Source: Candidatus Brocadiaceae bacterium
GTDB lineage: Bacteria; Planctomycetota; Brocadiia; Brocadiales; Bathyanammoxibiaceae
NCBI GenBank assembly: GCA_030018855.1
Contig: JASEHG010000010.1
Span: 1-20,243 of the forward strand
Reading direction: 5' to 3'
Length of the DNA stretch: 20,243 bases
Notes under the pieces: generated by a model
Databases searched by the model: none
Told to the model about the DNA's origin: nothing
What the model saw: the letters and a program-made list of their open reading frames with translations, nothing else
Position numbers and translations under genes: made by a program
Shown: positions 19,692 through 20,243 of the stretch, one piece after another
Layout: every line of letters starts with the position of its first letter
Numbering within the stretch: the first letter of the stretch is position 1

Positions 19692-20243
19692 TTATATGAT
19701 AACCTTCCAGATAACCAGTGATTCCTTTTCATAGATTTTTATGAAGTGCCTTTCGTCGTGTTCAATATAAGTATAGATTCTCTCCCAAGGGCTGTTCCAC
19801 GGAGAGTTAACAACATGGGTTATATTATACTTTCTAACAAAATTTAATACATCCCCACTCTTCTGTGTCTCTAAAAAATCCGTAGCAACTATTGGCTGAA
19901 AAGGTTCAACAACGAAAAAACTACCATACCACCTGAATCCATGGTCTGTATCAGCAAAAATTACCAGGCGTTGCCCTCCATTAATAGGCCCTTCTTTTGT
20001 CAGAAAATCAATAGCTCTTAAATAAGGGCCGACATGGTCAGGGAAAACCCATCTTACATAACTATATTGAAATCCTATTACAAATATTAGAAGCGATAAG
20101 ACAAATGCCTGAGCGTTTCTGTTGAGCTTGTCTTGCATTTTTTTAAACAAATTCATAATCACTGCCCCCTCTTCTTCATTACTTAAATCTTTTATCAGTT
20201 TTACAGAGCGGGCAATCATATATCCATAAAAAGGCATAAGATA
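19692..20243 (-). CDS. C-terminal part of a GT-C-like membrane glycosyltransferase (partial)
   Basis: The frame is open to the window edge, so its 5' part is missing. About 183 aa are visible. An YGYMIAR end of a probable membrane region is followed by a charged loop, then one hydrophobic segment (AFVLSLLIFVIGFQYSYV), and then a soluble domain of about 120 residues (RAIDFLTKEGP, VIFADTDHGFRWYGSF, YNITHVVNSPWNSPWERIYTY). The combination of a final membrane helix and a small extracytoplasmic tail resembles ArnT/PMT-like enzymes that take sugars from polyprenyl phosphate, which would pair well with the polyprenyl-phosphate GT2 gene at 8108-8809. The catalytic part is out of view, so this call is provisional. 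Confidence 0.5.
   Translation of the reverse strand, partial: YLMPFYGYMIARSVKLIKDLSNEEEGAVIMNLFKKMQDKLNRNAQAFVLSLLIFVIGFQYSYVRWVFPDHVGPYLRAIDFLTKEGPINGGQRLVIFADTDHGFRWYGSFFVVEPFQPIVATDFLETQKSGDVLNFVRKYNITHVVNSPWNSPWERIYTYIEHDERHFIKIYEKESLVIWKVII

Larger units (their letters stand above)
7741..20243 (-). other. AT-rich co-directional glycan/radical SAM gene cluster
   Basis: All genes here run on the minus strand with gaps of at most about 72 nt and several stop/start overlaps (19621/18194 group, 10303-10306, 14178/14179). The base composition differs visibly from the left third: 7021-7080 has 35 G/C in 60, while 10381-10440 has 15 in 60. None of the palindromic repeat families of positions 1-6900 were noticed inside it. 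Its left boundary coincides with gene debris at 7555-7730. It is probably a single operon or a few overlapping ones, extending beyond the window. Confidence 0.6.

Noticed and set aside
7741..20243. A transposon, prophage or integrative element bringing the cluster
   Set aside because: No transposase, integrase, tRNA attachment site or terminal repeat was found. Only the composition difference and gene debris suggest transfer.

Overview
The window looks like bacterial chromosome from an organism with tmRNA/SmpB, MEP-pathway isoprenoids (IspF), a penicillin-binding endopeptidase (so peptidoglycan), a bacterial dynamin and many radical SAM enzymes. Intergenic spaces carry short palindromic and 7-8 nt simple repeats. 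Together these resemble uncultured, metagenome-derived lineages such as Planctomycetota (anammox-like) or neighbouring phyla. That placement is an inference; no single marker here settles it.

Region A (1-3370, minus strand, relatively GC-rich): a membrane protein with two Trp-rich motifs (122-853), ispF (1069-1545), and a 571-aa dynamin-like GTPase (1655-3370) with a convincing sigma70-type promoter. Region B (3576-6720, plus strand): smpB, then ssrA (tmRNA, tag AMINAEYNLAMAA), then a pseudo-receiver protein with a lysine-rich tail, then a DacB-type D-Ala-D-Ala carboxypeptidase/endopeptidase (PBP4, S13). The DacB N-terminus, including the signal-peptide core, is encoded by the same repeats that litter the intergenic DNA. 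Region C (6942-7730, plus strand): a PmtA-like methyltransferase followed by gene debris (a truncated DUF2442-like start fused out of frame to an unrelated tail).

Region D (7741-20243, minus strand, clearly more AT-rich): one long co-directional cluster of about 13 genes with short gaps or overlaps. In transcription order it holds a partial GT-C-like membrane glycosyltransferase, two B12-binding-type radical SAM proteins, an asparagine synthase, a methyltransferase, a truncated methyltransferase, an aldo/keto reductase, an HpnJ-like radical SAM protein, a second methyltransferase remnant (zinc-ribbon only), a membrane-anchored GT2 glycosyltransferase, a fourth radical SAM protein, a polyprenyl-phosphate-type GT2 and a DUF2304 membrane protein. 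Four B12/radical SAM enzymes next to glycosyltransferases, AsnB and redox/methyl-transfer genes suggest an uncharacterised pathway that builds and modifies a lipid-linked or surface glycan, or a glycolipid. The substrate cannot be read from the sequence. The two methyltransferase stubs and the debris at the edge suggest the cluster has been rearranged and may have been acquired. No CRISPR array, IS element, rRNA or canonical tRNA was seen.
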